A stretch of DNA of 64,000 nucleotides from Viola odorata (taxonomy: Eukaryota; Streptophyta; Magnoliopsida; Malpighiales; Violaceae): NCBI GenBank assembly GCA_963691705.1, contig OY829542.1:60908427-60972426 (forward strand), given 5' to 3'. How positions within the stretch are numbered: position 1 is the stretch's first letter; every line of letters begins with the position of its first letter. The notes under the pieces are model-generated. The model had not been told where the DNA came from. It was given only the letters and a program-made list of their open reading frames with translations, and did no database searches. The translations under genes were made by a program, and so were the position numbers. Below, piece by piece: positions 1 to 13,622 of this stretch.

Positions 1-952
1 AGGCAGGGAGTATCAGTAATGCAAGCTCATTAACATCTCGCTAATGAGTTTCTCCTACTCCAGTCCTATGAACAATCTCTCAGATACCTTCCAATCCACA
101 CAAAAATTAGTTTACCCAAAACCCAACAGGGTGGTACCTAAATCAACCACCTAAGCAGACTGCCGGAAATAAGTCGGAGGAAGGTGAGAATGATGTCAAG
201 TCATCATGCCCCTTATGCCCCATCACCATCCAGCACAATCAGGCAAGTAAGACCTACAAAGCAAACTAGACCTGAAGGTATTAATATGGATCCTTGGGCA
301 AAATATGTCATCTCAAAGGAACATTTCACTCCTGCATTGCAATTCACACCTTGCAGCTTAACCAGCTACATGGTTGTCGTAAAAAAATCTAGGATTTATT
401 CTTGTTATGTCAGTGTTTCTAGTAACTTTTTCACCATAGACCAAAGCCTCGTAGGCAGAGATGGTCCTACTCCATCCCAAAGCAGCCCACACACTAGCAA
501 AATAGCAAGTTGTTTTAGCTGCCACTTCAAGTCTCATGCGTACTCTTCCCGAATCACCAGAATTCTAAAGATATCTGCTTCCTAAACTTGCAGACGATCT
601 GATTTTTCTGCTAGAATTAAGTACGTCTGACTTTTCATGTTTCCATTGAACAAGATGATTCGTCAAGCTTTCCCCTAGTTTTAACCTATGCACCCTAAAA
701 CAGCTTGAGAGTCACATCTGAAGATGAGTAGGAGCATGCCCAAATGAAATTGTTGTTTTCCTATTTTCCCTACATTAGAGCCCTATTTCTACACAACGAA
801 AATTGTGAGAAAGAAAAGATAAACATACATACCACCAAAACTAGGAGAAGTTTCCAGGGTAGCCCACATACACCACAAGTTGCAAGGCTATAGAGGCATA
901 TGTCATTCCAAATAATACACATGCAATCTTAACAGCTACGGGAAAAACTTAC

Positions 953-3900
953 AGGACATCGGAGATTGACAGTAATAGACTCTGCAACAACTTCAAGATC
1001 ACTGTCACTATCAGCATTGTCAGTTGCAGTTCCCCCAACACAGCGGCAAACACGAGCGAGTGCCTCTTCAAAGCGCTCCCCATTAGACTCCTTAGGAATC
1101 AAGTTGAGTATCTATACAGCAACCAAAACATTAACACAACTGTAAGCAGCAAAAGAATTGCATAACCCAGGAAAAGAGAAAATACATGAAAGCAGGAAAG
1201 GGGTGACTAATAATTACACCTCAGAGTACACAACAATTTTATGAAGGGTATAGAGAAATTATAAGGCTGCTGTTTAACTTGAAAAGCGTGAACAACAAAA
1301 ATGGGCACGAAGGAGGCATGTGTACACCAATATAGTTGCCTCGTGTGTGCGTAAAACAATCTCTTCAGGATCCCAAAGAATAGTATACTAGAGACCAAAC
1401 TGCCACAGCATTTTCAAATTGCACAACTGACAAAATTTCACAAATTGAAGTACAGTCATCTCGATCAAGAATGACTTCTATACCTGTTGAACAGTTCGCC
1501 GCTTCACAATTCTAACCCCTAAACAGAAGATGCGAGCATCACAACCAGTTAATGAAATCTTATTGATCCCATCTTTAATGCATGGCGTGATCTAACAGAA
1601 GAAAAGAAAGTATGTGAGATACAAAACAAAACTCATCAAAATCCACTAAATCAGAAATTTCAAATTATAGCCAGAATCTTGTATGTGAAAAGGCAATAAA
1701 GTGCAACGCACATCTCCATATACGCAAAAAAAAAGGGCATTCACAACGATAGGAAATGTTTAAGACCATGAAGCGGGGAAGACTCACAATTGGACCATCA
1801 TCACGACCATTAGCACCTAGCAACTGTGAGCCAGGTCTATTAATGGCACGCACGGCCACACCTGAATTTCAGACAAAAAATAGATATTGAAAGGCCACTG
1901 TAAATACTCTGACAAAAATAAAATCAATTGATTAAAATGTATGCTGTAAAGATGAAAAATATAGAAAAGATATAGCTGGAAAGTGAAAGTAGAACATTAT
2001 AACAAGTCTATATAAACAGGTCATCACAAGGGAAAAGATGCATGAAATACTTCTCAATCCAACAGCTTATAAACATGAACATATCAAATTGCAAACAGTA
2101 CAACAAAATGGTGGAGGCAAAAAAGTTGATCACCATACCATTAACCTGTAGGTCTGCAAACTGTGGCCACTGCATCCTAAATGGGACCTTGTCATTCAAA
2201 AGCATACACCAAGCCTAAAACATCATTCAAAAACCAATCCCTATGTTAATTGAATATGACCGTTGTACAAGTTTACATCATACGGTAAACTTTAATGCTA
2301 AGTGACCTGAACATTATATTCTTGCTTCGTCAATAAATCCTTGTCAGCCCTAGTGAGATGAAATGTTTTCTCCACACCCTGCAAAGGGCTTGAACTGGGA
2401 AATTTAAATGTAAAGATGTTAATGAACACAAAAATAACAGGCAGGTGCTCTATATGCGATAGGCTAAAAAATAAATCAAAGTAGCTTCACTATGGAACCG
2501 GCTTGTGGTTCTCCTGAGGTTTTCCATTTTTAAGGTCAACCTCAGGATTATTTACCTCTTAGTAGCGCATATCTTGTGTGTCTGCTCTTTTAATTAAATC
2601 ATCAACTTATCGGGGGGAAAAGAAGAAAATAACAAGATGAACGCATAATATGCTACTGTTAACTCCAAGTCCAGCACTAGCCCTATGGCACACAAGATTA
2701 CGAGGCATCTCCTTACTGTCAACTAGACAGAACATCAGGAATCCAAAACATTCACCAATTCAGAAGCTGCACTAAGGAACCATCTATCTTAGTAGATTAT
2801 AAATGAATACTAGTAAACCAGCTAGAACCACGTTTACCATGTTGAGATTCCTGAGCACAGTCCTATTATACATGAATGAATGTACTTCCCCACACCAATA
2901 TTAAAAACAGAGAAATATATCTCCGATAGGTTCATAACATTGACCACAGACAATAACACAAACAATTGTAAAATGGAAAAAACTACACTTCAAAAGACAT
3001 GAACCAGCTTTCCTATAACCTGATTGGTCAGAGAAATCAATAACTACTTTCTCTTGGTGCGAGGACACGAGACAAATGAAATAGCCAATAGTATCTATTG
3101 GTAGCATTTCCAGTATGTGGACTACACAACCAACCAACATTGACACACTCAACTCTAAGCTAAACAAAACATTTCAAATAATCATTTATAGTCCAAACCA
3201 TCTGATGTGGATCCAAGAGAGGCGAAAATAATTAAGTTCAACCATGAATGTCATGAATATCAAGTTATTTTTGCCCCTTGGATCCACATCACCATCCCTG
3301 AAAATTTTACCCTCAGAAGAATTAGTGCAATACCACGTAGCAACTACACCAGTTTCAACTAACAGATTTCAACATGTATCTTGTAAGAAAACACATCAAA
3401 TCCACATGCCTCCAAAATTCTATGAAGGCAGACATGTTATTCACTTACCCATCAGTCGGAACATTCGTAGTAGCCAACTTCACAGGATACAGAGGATGTG
3501 CAACTGTAACCCAGAACCTGGATATAAAGAAAAAAAAAATTAACAAAAAGGAAAAGACATAAAAGATAAAACTATTAAAAAAGAAAACATTTCAGTTCCT
3601 CAGCTATCATGATTCCATCCCCTTACCCCTCATTGATTAAATTACATGAAGTCAACTCAAACAAACTATCTTAAAACTAATTTCTGTAGTTACGGCATGT
3701 ATGTTTCATTGTTTTCAATAATTTATTTCACCACATCCATTCTCCAATCTCTGATTGGCCTAACATTCTCCACATCCTCCTCATCAAAGCATAAATACAT
3801 GACCAGTATACATGTATCTAACTAAATCTGCAGAACATCGCTGTTCATCTCCAAAAACTTTTGTACCTAATATTGATGCTTATCAAACAGTTAATGTGCA

Positions 3901-6900
3901 AGTACCATTCCACACACATAAACTCAAGGGCACCACACTGCCCAAAGTTTTTATATCAACAGAAGTCGCCCTTGCACAATTGAAGTTACACTATACTCCA
4001 ACAACTAAATGTTGCCTAATCGAACATAAATGCCCAATAATATTATAAAGACGATAAAAGAAGTACAGGTACGAATGCACATCAACCGAAGTCCTTATGC
4101 CAGACTAAAAGGTTCGGGATCATGCCCCCCCCCCCCCCCCCCCCGCCAAAAAAAAAAAAAACACACTTTTTGGTTCTTCTGTATTAGTCCTAAAAGTTCT
4201 ATTCTTTTTGTATTAGTCCTTCACTTTTGCCCCCCAAAGTTCTTAGTTCTTCTATAACAGTCCTTAAAATTCTATTTAAAAAAATATATATATTTCTTCA
4301 TCCTCTCTCCCAAAATTTTAAATTCTTTCATAGTAGTCCTTACAGTTCATTTTGCTGATTTTTCCTTCATTTTCAACCGCTAAAAAACTCATGTTATTCC
4401 CCCCCCCCCCCCCCCCCCCCCACCCCCACCCCCACACACACACAAACATTTTATGCAGTGGAAGCTTAGAATGCACAATTACTCGAACACTATGAGACAT
4501 CCAATGAAATAAGGAAAAGAAATGAGCAACATATAAAGGTAGAGAGGAACTATTTTACCCATCTATAAAACAACTAAGATATAAGAAAGAAAGCATGACA
4601 CTTACGGGTCAGCACGGCTGAGCCGACAAATCTCGCAATAAAATACATCAGGAAGCTGTGGATTTCCCTCTGTGTTTTTTTCTGGAATTATAACGCAACC
4701 AATATGCTGCCACACACGGCATCTGGGATCCTCACACTGTCAATTACGAAGGAAAGGTACAAAGCATGAGGTAAAATGTCATAGAGGAGGTTTAACTGTA
4801 TGCAATGTCAGAATCATGCAACTGAAAATGATTTGCATTAAAAGGAACGAAAAAATCCATGGACATAATATTGAAGATAATCCACACCCCTTATACTTTG
4901 TAGTGCAAAAACTTCCATGGGATCAATTTCAATTTAAAGATACAGGTGAGAAAAAATGTACCAAAAAGTAAGAACACAGGAATGCAACATAACCTTGATC
5001 ACTGATTCTGTCTCCAATGATGAGCTCCCACATGGACAGCGAACTTTTGAATCATCAATTTCACCATTGATTTTAGAATTGCTACAATCAGAAGCACCCT
5101 GGGCCTTTGATGCTAAATCAGTAGCCCCAGACACCTGCATTTTTCTGGACAAGTGACAAAAGCAAGACATTATCAGTGTAGAAAACAAAGCAACATGTTA
5201 CAGGCCTAGGTAGATCAGATTCTATCCCTCCACAAAATGTAATCAGGTGTGAAACATGAATATGTCACAAAATCAAATGAGCCACTATAAGTGGAGTTCA
5301 GGTCAAAGTATGCGATGAACCTGTATGTGTCATCAACCAATTTCGACACCTCTTCCTTTCTAATGGAACTTTTCTTTGCCCATATCTTGGATACTGCAAG
5401 TAAATTTTCAAATCAATCGATCTACTATTGAGAGAGATTCAAAATCAAAATAATGAGCTTGATCTGAAGACACCCCAATCACAAACTTTTAGTTAAAAGG
5501 AAGTGAACCATGAATCCATGTTGCAAAAATGGTTGTGAACAACCGTAATATGAAGGGTTGTAGACATCATAAGCTTCCAAGACGATAATTGTGACAACCA
5601 ATCAAGGATGCATGTGACATTTACTGAACAAAGTTACACAAATGCTTAGCAGTCCACAGAATATAATTTCTTGGTGACATGGGCAGATAGGCAAAACAAG
5701 TATCAAATATAAAAACTATAGCTAACAAATGGAAAAATCTTCCAAGGGTCCCCAATAGGAGTGATGGTGAATTCGTTGTTAACAGATGATTCTTTAAAGA
5801 AAAGCAACCATAATGTTGTGGACATTATGTTGAAAGAAATTCATAGCAAGAAAAAAGATTAGGGGAGTTCTTACCTTGTTCATCAGAAAGAACACCTAAT
5901 ATACGCTCAACAAGATCCTACACATTGTAGATTTCACCAAATTATTATCCGATAAACATGGGAGGAAGACATCAGCATTTCATGTGGACAACCAAACAAT
6001 GATTCCCGGAGAGGTAAAATTCCATCAGACTTGACATGCAATACTAATATTGTGTTGCATCTAACCTGTTTCTTCCCCTGCTTTGAAAGACCTAATTGTG
6101 TCAGGACATCCTTGAGCTCCTTTATCCGAAAATATGCCAATTTGTCCTACCAAAACAATACAAATACACAGCATAAAATCTCTAAAACACAAAATACTTC
6201 ACAAGCACTAGGTAACCACTTGATTCATTGAGAATGAGAAGCTAAGAAACAAAGAAGAATAAAAGAATAAACACTCTTAGAGCCTTACCAAGCACAAATT
6301 AAACAACTTAAGGGCGACCGTAGTTGGCAAGATATGGAAATTTTCTCAATCCAAAAAATGTAACCTACTACTTGGTACTAAGATATAAGGCTTAGACTAG
6401 AAACTAGAAATTTACTATAAAAGTAGATGATGCACATAATGTTATCCATGTTTAGCAAATAGTGAAGGAATGGGTTCGAAAAAATAACAGAAATGAACAG
6501 CATCAAACCTTTGCAGATACTCTCACAGCTATACTGTTGAGTTCTTGTGAATTGGACAACCTTAATGTGGAGACAAGGTACCCCCTAACTATATATTTTT
6601 CTTCAATGATCATGACTAACAAATTCTAGGGGACCGTAACAACTTGTGCCTAAACAAATTGATATAGGATTACTTCTAACTTCTCTCCCGTCAACAACTA
6701 GTTCCACTTCAACTGGATTACATACATGTAAATAGTACTCTAAAAACTATCCTAGTGCATCAATGGCTTATTACTCCTGAGTCGCACGCCTGCCACATCT
6801 TTAATTCATTTCTATGAGGAACCAGCTATGCAATTCCAACATGCCATCATGAAATAAAGCTGAGACAGCTGAGACACAGTATAACTGCTCTAAACTGGCT

Positions 6901-7050
6901 TAGCTTTTAGAAGAGCAATACCATGCATTTAAGAATCAAACCCAATACAAGCACGAATAAGGCAATAAAAAAGGCAGAAAACATTAAACTGAATGAAAAG
7001 AGATGCTTAAGTGCACGAGTAAATACCTTACAACTACCCACCAAATCCAT
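953..7050 (-). CDS. SIZ1: E3 SUMO-protein ligase SIZ1, exons 1-12 (3' part outside window)
   Basis: PIAS/SIZ-family SUMO ligase acting in the nucleus on stress, phosphate and hormone regulators. Twelve exons join in frame for 359 residues: 7027-7050, 6066-6146, 5875-5917, 5321-5393, 4994-5144, 4606-4736, 3449-3517, 2307-2394, 2139-2214, 1788-1861, 1484-1591 and 953-1111. The start ATG at 7050 opens MDLVGSCK, the usual plant SIZ1 N-terminus. Residues 9-45 form the SAP DNA-binding domain ([15 protein letters not shown]), about 108-167 the plant-specific PHD finger ([23 protein letters not shown]), and about 190-330 the PINIT domain ([30 protein letters not shown]). The last exon seen ends NLRCP, just before the SP-RING. 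No exon for the SP-RING zinc ligands occurs in 1-952, so intron 12 is longer than 950 bp and the catalytic domain lies off the left edge. Family identity is certain. Confidence 0.96.
4125..4437 (+). repeat. Two poly-C tracts flanking a degenerate repeat in SIZ1 intron 6
   Basis: A run of 20 C at 4125-4144 is followed by a 14-A run at 4148-4161. A second run of 23 C lies at 4399-4421 and passes into a C/A-rich microsatellite. Between them lie several diverged copies of a phrase like TTCTTCTGTATTAGTCCT (about 4173, 4205, 4245, 4325). In the SIZ1 transcript the tracts are poly-G runs inside an intron. Confidence 0.75.
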
Positions 7051-7546
7051 CTCCAGAACTCAAAAGACTTAACCAGCCAAATCCATCTCCAGAACACCGA
7101 CCGATCTCAACAATCTGCCCATCGATTGAAACAGCAATATTAATCAAGCACCATGAGCAGACAATCAATTCCTCACAACTAAGGGGGAAATGATATAAAG
7201 CAAAAACCTATCAGTTTCGATAGAATTGGCAGGAGTAGAGGGGAAATTAGGGTTTTGAAAACTATTTAGAAACGCCGACTTCACCTCCAGTCGAGATGAT
7301 TGGTGCGTTTTCCTGTATTTTGACCGATGAAAAGAAGGGAGGAAGAAGCTATCCTCCTCTTTCAGTTTGCAAAAAGTCTCGGACCTATCGGCGATTATGA
7401 AATCCGGTTTGAGGACCATGAACACGTCCGGGTTTCGCTACGGTGCTTTTTGCGCGCGTGTAGTGATGCACGCTCTTACGTTACTTCTATTTCGTTTTTC
7501 TTTTTTTTAAAAACAAAATACCACCCAAAACTTCAGTTAAGTCTTA
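7051..7546 (-). promoter_or_regulatory. SIZ1 5' leader and proximal promoter
   Basis: About 500 bp between the SIZ1 start codon and the target duplication of a Mutator-like element. It is less AT-rich near the gene. The stretch around 7165-7425 is open on the minus strand but matches no SIZ1 coding sequence, so it is probably 5' UTR. I see no convincing TATA box and cannot place the transcription start. The proximal promoter is short because a mobile element begins at 7547. Confidence 0.5.
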
Positions 7547-8674
7547 AGGAAAACGACATATTGACACCCAGAAGTGGACAATCCAACCACCCGTTTTTTG
7601 CAGTGAGCAATTTGACACCTAAAAAATTTCCGTTAGACAAAATTGCACCTAGCGTTACTTCCGTTAGTTAATAAAACTACCGTCTCACTCACTTTTGACT
7701 AATGGTGTTAAATAATTGACACGTGGCTGTTATCTAATGATGTGGCATGCCACGTCAGCATTTAAAAAAATATAAAAATTGTAAAAATAGAGAGAAAATA
7801 TTAAAAACTTTATAAAAAATCCATAAAAATATAAAAAAAATCAGAAAAATATAAAACTTTTATAAAAATCCAGAAAATATTTAAAAAATCCAGAAAATAT
7901 AAAAAAGTGCAGAAAAATATAAAAAATATAGAAAAATATGGAAAAAATTATAATGTAAAACATATAAAAAATTCAAACCAATAGGATTTTTAAAAAAATG
8001 GACAAAATTCTTGTCAGTTTCTTTTTCAATCCTTTCAACAAACTCACTATCCTAAAAGAGAAACTAAAAAAATGATGTGTGGAGGGGTGAATGCATTTTT
8101 TCTTTTTCTTTTTTTCTTCTTATATTTTTCTATTTTTAAGGTATTTTATTTTAAAATAAAAATTATAATAAAATATTTAAAAATAATTTATTTTTACATT
8201 CTACGGAGTGTCCAATTTTTTTTTTAAAAATTCTATTGGTTTGTATTTCCTATTTTTTATTTATAACTTTTTAAAAAAATAATTTTTTACATTATAAATT
8301 TTTCCTCTTTTTTATTTTTTCCATATTTTCTGGATTTTTTACATTTTCAGGATTTTTTTAAAGTTTTTATATTTTTTCTGAATTTTTTTTATATTTTTCT
8401 AGAAATTTTTTTAAGTTTTTAAGATTTTCTCCCTATTTTTATATTTTTTAAAATGCTGACGTGGCATGCCACATCATTAGATAACGGCCACGTGCCAATT
8501 AGTTAACACCGTTAGTCAAAAGTGAGTGGCACAGTAGTTTTATTGACTAACGGAAGTAACGCTGGGTGCAATTTTGTCTAACGGAAATTTTGGGTGCCAA
8601 ATTGGTCACTGCGAAAAGCGGGTGGTTAGATTGTCCACTTACATATCTCATGGGTGCCAATCTGTCGTTTTCCC
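7547..8674. mobile_element. Mutator-like foldback element A (MULE-MITE)
   Basis: A 1,128-bp near-complete palindrome with no coding capacity. The ends are inverted copies beginning GGAAAACGACA, with further matching blocks (GTGGACAATC, TTTTGTCTAACGGAAAT, TGACTAACGG) running into an AT-rich centre that is itself inverted. It is flanked by 9-bp duplications that match at 8 of 9 positions (TAAGTCTTA at 7538-7546, TAAGTTTTA at 8675-8683). Nine-base duplications and long inverted ends are hallmarks of Mutator superfamily elements. Each arm holds one copy of the palindrome GACGTGGCATGCCACGTC, each with a single substitution (7739-7756 and 8458-8475). Two further elements in the window share the motif. 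There is no transposase, so it is non-autonomous. Confidence 0.85.
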
Positions 8675-10390
8675 TAAGTTTTAATGGGTTAACCTTTAAC
8701 TGATAAGACTAATGGAGCCGAGCCGACTAGTTAAAATTATATTTTGAAAAGGAAGTCTCTCAACTTGTTGTTGCTCAATAAGCATACCTAAGTTTTATCC
8801 ATCTTAAATTGATTTATTGAACTATGTTATTTCTTTATTTGAATTACGGATATTTATTAAGTTCTAGTTGCAGGATTGTCAAGTGCTAATCGGAGGGTTG
8901 GTTGTTCGAGTTGACTTATTTGTTGTCCAAGTTCATCATATTACAAGCTTTCCTTAGTGTTTTTCACCAAAGATAAATAAGTTGTGTTGTGTTGTATTGT
9001 GTGGTGTTGTATTTTGATTAGAAATTAATTAAATAAGATGTTTGGTTAGCAATTGTTGTATTGTGTTGCGATTTGTTTAAAGACCAAAATTTCGTGCAAT
9101 GTTGGTAGCATGTGTTTTGCTACACCACTATGTGTATGTTATTTATTGGTCCATGAATTTCACCCATTACAATTTGAAGGTGACTAGAGTCATGGATGCA
9201 TGAAACATCATCAACCATCAAAGTTTTTTCGTTTGTTTTCTATTTGTCATTTTCCTCCCCAATAAAACAATGTCTCTTCAATTAAGTCATAGCAACCCAC
9301 CATCAAATAAATTTATAAATTCTCCCTTTTTAATTGAATTGATCACACACTATTGTAACAAATTCAAATCTAGATTACATGTGATTAAAAGTTAACTATA
9401 CACATAATCTACACATCTATAATGTATGTAAAACTGATGTTAAAAAATTATCTTGAAGGTTTTTGGGATCCACATCATACCTTTAAATTAACAAATATTT
9501 TTTACGTGATACCTAACAATTATAATTAAATTAATATTAACTAATAAATTAAATTATAAAATAATTCATTAATAGATGTGACTTAATTAGGATGTAACCA
9601 ATATTTATTCTTCTTCCTTAACAATTTTAACAATGATTTTTCTCATTTTCTTAATTCTAAAAATCATAAAATAAAACTCCTTGATCATTATAAATACAAG
9701 CCTCCTCTCTCACTTTTCACCAGACAAAAATCCTTATAAGCTCTGAAGCTCTACCAAACCTCTACCATGTTGCCTACCTCTTTTTTTTCAAGAATAAACT
9801 TCTCTTTTAATCTATTTGTCTAGAGATCTTTCAAGTCTCTTCTTCCTTTCCATCTAAACCTTTGGTGGAAAGTACGGTCCTCAACAATAGGTAAATCTTC
9901 AATCTGTTGAAATTATGATGATGTGATTGCATTTGTTGTGATCTATTTATCATGGTGGTGCAAGCGCATTGGTAAAATAGTGTGTGTGAGTACCCCCAAG
10001 TTGGTAAATCGTCTAACCTGCGTAGGTGAAAAAAGGGTATGGTGCAGCTTTAAGATGAGTTATGTAAAAAATAGATTAACGCATAAAGTTAACTCGAAAG
10101 TTAACAAACAATCTGAGAAAGTTGGTACTTAAGTGGAATCATTGTGATCCCACCAACGACCTGGGAGGTCATTTTGGCGACATTCCTCGAACAATCAATT
10201 GAGTTTAGTAAGAACAAATCCAGCGGTCCCTATCAACTTATCAAGTGGGATTAATCGGTTATACGTAGGATTAGAAAAATACATAAGATGATGGTAAGGA
10301 TAACGAGGCTAGTTCTGAAACGTCTAAATGTATTTATCACCTATGTTGGGTCTGACCTTTTGTCAATCTACTTCAAGGCCTAATGCTTCA
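8675..10390. other. AT-rich intergenic DNA, possible retrotransposon remnant
   Basis: No gene supported. A GT-rich low-complexity patch lies near 8975-9020. Around 9690 the sequence TTATAAATACAAGCC followed by a CT-rich leader looks like the promoter of an LTR or a dead gene, but I found no matching second LTR, primer-binding site or element protein. The open frame at 9923-10132 has no recognisable content. Confidence 0.4.
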
Positions 10391-11240
10391 AATTGGGTGA
10401 TTTCGGTTTGAGTATATAAAAGTGGGTAGGTCAATTTTTAAAATTTGGTGATTCCTCTTTGATCGTCAACTCGAAACTTATTTCGAGGAGTCATCTACAT
10501 AATCTAACCCAAAAATTTGCACGCCACATGTCATGCATCATATCATAACTTGATCAATATTATGACCCACTAATTCATACTAACAAAGCATGCCGATATT
10601 GTGCATCTATTTGCATTCACTTTAGGATAAAATATATGCACGTTCTAACCTTTATTGTGAAACCTTCAATTTGAATAATGTCATTTTTTTGTCTTTAATT
10701 GAGTTTAATGTCGTAATCAGAAAACCTTGACATAATTCTAAGGAATCTTAATACGATCTTTTCAGAGAAGGATAAATCCAAATATTATTGTTCGTCGATT
10801 GAGAGTTAACCTCGAAAATAACCTTTTCTATTGAGCGAATTGGGTGATTCCGGTTTGAGTATATAAAGGTGGGTAGGTCGATTCTCAAAGTTTGATGATT
10901 CCTCTTTGATCGTCGACACAAAATTTATTTCGATGAGCCACCTACATAATCTAACCCAAAAACTTGTCATGCATCATATCATAACTTGATCAATATCACG
11001 ACCCACTAATTCATACTAACAAAGTATACCGATATTGTGCATCTATTTGCATTCACCTTATGATAGAATATGTTCCAACCTTGGTTGTGAAGCCTACAAT
11101 TTGAATAATGTCATTCTTTGATCTTTAATTGAGTTTAATACCGTAATTAGAAAATCTTTACATAATTCTAAAGAATCTTGACACGATCTTTTTAGAGAAG
11201 GATAAATCCAAATAACCTCGAATACAACCTTCTTTATTGA
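10391..11240. repeat. Head-to-tail duplication, unit about 447 bp
   Basis: Copy 1 starts at 10391 and copy 2 at 10838, each opening AATTGGGTGATT. Both carry the same order of phrases: GGTTTGAGTATATAAA, GATTCCTCTTTGATCGTC, CATCATATCATAACTTGATC, GATATTGTGCATCTATTTGC. They differ by scattered substitutions and small gaps; copy 2 lacks about 27 bp near its end. No protein is encoded. The divergence shows the duplication is not recent. Confidence 0.85.
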
Positions 11241-11540
11241 AATGATTATTCAATTGCATTTATTAGCATTATGACAATTATTTCTCATGATCATATGGAG
11301 CTCAAGAACTACGTGTGGTTTGATTTCTTTCGTGACAGTACGTAGTAAATTCCTCAAGGATCCAACTGCAAAATTTGTTATCTTTATGTTTTACTTAGAC
11401 CGAATGTCTGTCGAAAATATCAAGCTAATTTCAAGCTATTGCGACAATAATATTAATCTATAGCGGCGAAATATTTTCGTGGCTATATATTTCCATCCGA
11501 ATGTCCGTCGAAAATATCAAGCTATCTCGACACTAACATT

Positions 11541-12453
11541 AACATGAAATCGAGTTTTTGATTAACAAGCATGACAAAAATCAATTAATGGAAGACTCAA
11601 TCAAACCAAACAAGTTTAGATCAATTAATCAACAACTTAATAATGACAAAGTTAGTCGTAACAAAATTAGACACATCAAGAATTCAAATAATATCATTCT
11701 TTAGGGAAAGAGAAGAAAATAAGAGGTCAAAAATGGTGTGCAATGTACTAAACCCTAAACCTTAAATTCATTTTTTCACTGACAAACTTATTTTGGACCA
11801 ACAATGCATTTACTGCTCTATCTCAAGAAACTATTACTCCAACTCCTCTTTTTTCGCAATCTTTTTCTCTTTCTTAGGTTTAGCTTTCGGTCATTTTCTC
11901 AGTAGATAATTACTAGTAGTATTATATATACGACTCTTGCAAAAAAAACCTATTACTCCCGGGTGGAGCTTGGGTGAATTTTGTAAGGGGGCAAGATAAT
12001 TTTTTAGGAGAAATATAAGAATTTATGAAAAAACTGAAATAATAATCTATATTCATTACCATTGCTTATGAATTATCATCCGAATGAGAACAAGATCTTA
12101 TTAAACTCTACACTCCTAAAACACAAAGACTTACATGGCAAAATTTAAAAAGAAAAAAAACAAACATGAATGACTACACGATTTATCAAACTCTACACTC
12201 AAAAACTCAAGTACAAGTACATTTAGCCCAACTCCACATCCACAGTACACTACACACCATTTTTGACCTCTTATTTTCTTCTTTTTCCCTAAAGAATGCT
12301 ATTATTTGAATTTTTGATGTGATTAATTTTGTTATGACTAACTTTGTCATTATTAAGTTGTTGATTAATTGATCTAAACTTGTTTGGTTTGATTGAATCT
12401 TCCATTAATTGATTTTTGTCATGCTTGTTAATCAAAAACTCGATTTCGTGTTA
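11541..12453. repeat. Inverted repeat, arms about 210 bp, loop about 490 bp
   Basis: The left arm (11541-11750) and right arm (12242-12453) are reverse complements with few differences. Matching blocks include the complement of AAAACTCGATTTCGTG, GTTGATTAATTGATCTAAAC, and TTTTTGACCTCTTATTTTCTT. Nothing in the loop looks coding. It resembles a foldback element, but I could not identify a target duplication at its edges. Confidence 0.8.
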
Positions 12454-13622
12454 AACTTAGTTTTAATTAAACTCTTCATGATGTTTGTCTTCATTGATCA
12501 TGGCATGTATGCCCAATCATGTTTGTCAAAACTATTTGTCCGAGTCAACCATTGTTTATGTCTTAGTTGAGTCATTGCATGTTTCGTCTTAGTGTCTAAC
12601 ACCTTCCCTATTTGTTAAAGTCCCTGAATTCAAAAGTATTTTTTTCGCAAACCAGTGTGTTTTCTTCAAGACAATATTTTTGACAATATTTTTATGGTAT
12701 TGAGTCAAATCAATTATATTTTGTCAAATTGATAATTGTCGATTTTTTCTTAAAACATGACTAACATCGGTTTTCTTCATTCCAATTTTCTGCACTTTGT
12801 GAATTTGAATTTAAATTTAAATGTTTATTTAATGAAATGTTGTCACGAGATTTTTTATTACATATTTAATATTACTATTTTATAATTTTTATAATTATTT
12901 TTGTGATTTTTTATAACTTTTGTTTTTTATAATTTTTATTTATTTTCAATCATCTTTATATTTAAATAATTTTTTAATACGTATAATGAGAGAAGAAATA
13001 AAAAACAACAAGGTAATATGAAAAGTTGAGTGTTAGGATACCAAAGTGTCTAACAACACAAACATTGAAACATTGACGGCCAACGGTGTAAAAATATAAA
13101 AGTTAGGTGTGAACGCCTTTTGTCCACCCAAAAAAAAGGACAACTCTATTTATAATCTTCCGGGTCCAAGTTTGTTTGGAAAAGTAAAATTGAACAAAGG
13201 GTACTTCCTTCATTGACTAGTAATGTAGTACAAAACTGTTTTAATCCTTGACCATGTCATGATTTGAGAACTGAAGTTAGCGAGTGACTGACTGGTGGTG
13301 ACATGTGAGAAGAGCAAAGCTTGAACAAATTCGGAAATGTAGATATAGAAACTTGAACTAGATCGAGACTTTTCTTTCCTTAGTTTGTATGGATTTCTCT
13401 GCCTACTTCCGAGAACAAACCATAACGAATCACAACCTTCAATAATCCAGTGTGGATACTAATTGCTGTTGAAAGGTGCAGTTCCAAAGATGTTCGAACC
13501 TTGTGAAACAATGTTGCAGTCCTATGAAAAAAATAAAGAAAGAATCAGTTGGTCCAGCAAGTTCGGAAATGAGATCTCGTATAAATGTCTGTCAAGTAAG
13601 ATGCAGCATCTCTTACAAATAG
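12454..13622. other. AT-rich spacer and 3' flank of the TMEM209 gene
   Basis: No coding region supported. 12820-13000 is extremely AT-rich. The last few hundred bases before 13623 should contain the 3' UTR of the minus-strand gene that follows. I could not assign its polyadenylation site. Confidence 0.5.

Noticed and set aside
9690..9720. TATAAATA-containing segment as the promoter of a real gene or an intact LTR
   Set aside because: No downstream coding region or second LTR copy could be found; kept only as a possible remnant.
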